Below, piece by piece: positions 6,824-6,909 of a DNA stretch of 6,909 nt (positions are counted from its first letter, which is position 1; every line of letters begins with the position of its first letter). The DNA lies in contig DHFO01000055.1 in NCBI GenBank assembly GCA_002402295.1, positions 1 to 6,909 on the forward strand, written 5' to 3'. This DNA is from Caldiserica bacterium UBA4822. GTDB taxonomy: Bacteria; Caldisericota; Caldisericia; Cryosericales; Cryosericaceae. The position numbers were made by a program, and so were the translations under genes. The notes beneath the pieces were generated by a model that was not told the origin of the DNA, searched no databases, and worked only from the letters and a program-made list of their open reading frames with translations.

Positions 6824-6909
6824 CTCTGGGCGAGCTCCAGGTACCGGCAGAACGCGTTGGCGAGCCGCATCTGCCGCGGGGTGCGGCACTCGGGCTCGAA
6901 CAGCCGCGG
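6814..6909 (-). CDS. C-terminal fragment of a host gene entering from the right edge (partial)
   Basis: The last 31 codons plus TGA of a minus-strand gene that continues beyond the window. The tail reads RQMRLANAFCRYLELAQSLY, a charged, helical C-terminus. Thirty of the 31 sense codons end in G or C, a much stronger GC3 bias than the Shango genes, and this supports real coding despite the short length. It is probably native to the chromosome. The product cannot be named from this fragment. Confidence 0.6.
   Translation of the reverse strand, partial: PRLFEPECRTPRQMRLANAFCRYLELAQSLY

Noticed and set aside
1..6909. CRISPR array, tRNA, rRNA, complete insertion sequence or integrase
   Set aside because: No regularly spaced repeats, no cloverleaf-like segment and no transposase or recombinase motif were seen on either strand.

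Overview
The window is dominated by one minus-strand operon of three overlapping genes (5825 down to 40). In order of transcription they encode a membrane-anchored TerB-family protein, a BrxD-like (DUF2791-type) P-loop ATPase, and an SF2 DEAD/DEAH-type helicase related to Lhr and BrxHI proteins. This composition and order match Shango (sngA-sngB-sngC), a known anti-phage defence system. All three genes look intact and carry their diagnostic motifs. The genes overlap by 8 nt (sngA/sngB) and 26 nt (sngB/sngC), so they are probably translated as a coupled unit.

Upstream of the operon (5833-6130) is a short helical ORF whose stop lies 7 nt before the sngA start. It may be an accessory or co-transcribed gene. 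Its likely natural start, an ATG with a good Shine-Dalgarno at 6086-6088 and a -10-like TATACT at 6123-6128, is in a different frame. A one-base difference in a GGGG run would join the two into a coherent protein of about 84 residues. Further upstream lie a strong GC hairpin zone (6175-6216), a second apparently frameshifted small coding region (6238-6523), about 290 bp with no convincing gene, and at the right edge the last 31 codons of another minus-strand gene (6814-6909).

Host: a high-GC bacterium. The right-edge fragment ends in G or C in 30 of 31 sense codons, and the frameshifted ORF is similarly GC3-rich. The start of sngA is clearly less biased (13 of its first 45 codons end in A or T). 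This contrast fits an acquired defence island in a high-GC chromosome. A myxobacterium or similar lineage is possible, but nothing in the window proves it.

How the genes may work together (inference from families): SngA would place the system at the inner membrane through one N-terminal helix, with its TerB domains as a sensor or scaffold. SngB would be an ATP-driven switch or loader, and SngC the DNA-translocating effector. No nuclease motif was recognised, so either the mechanism is non-nucleolytic or it uses an unrecognised or host nuclease.
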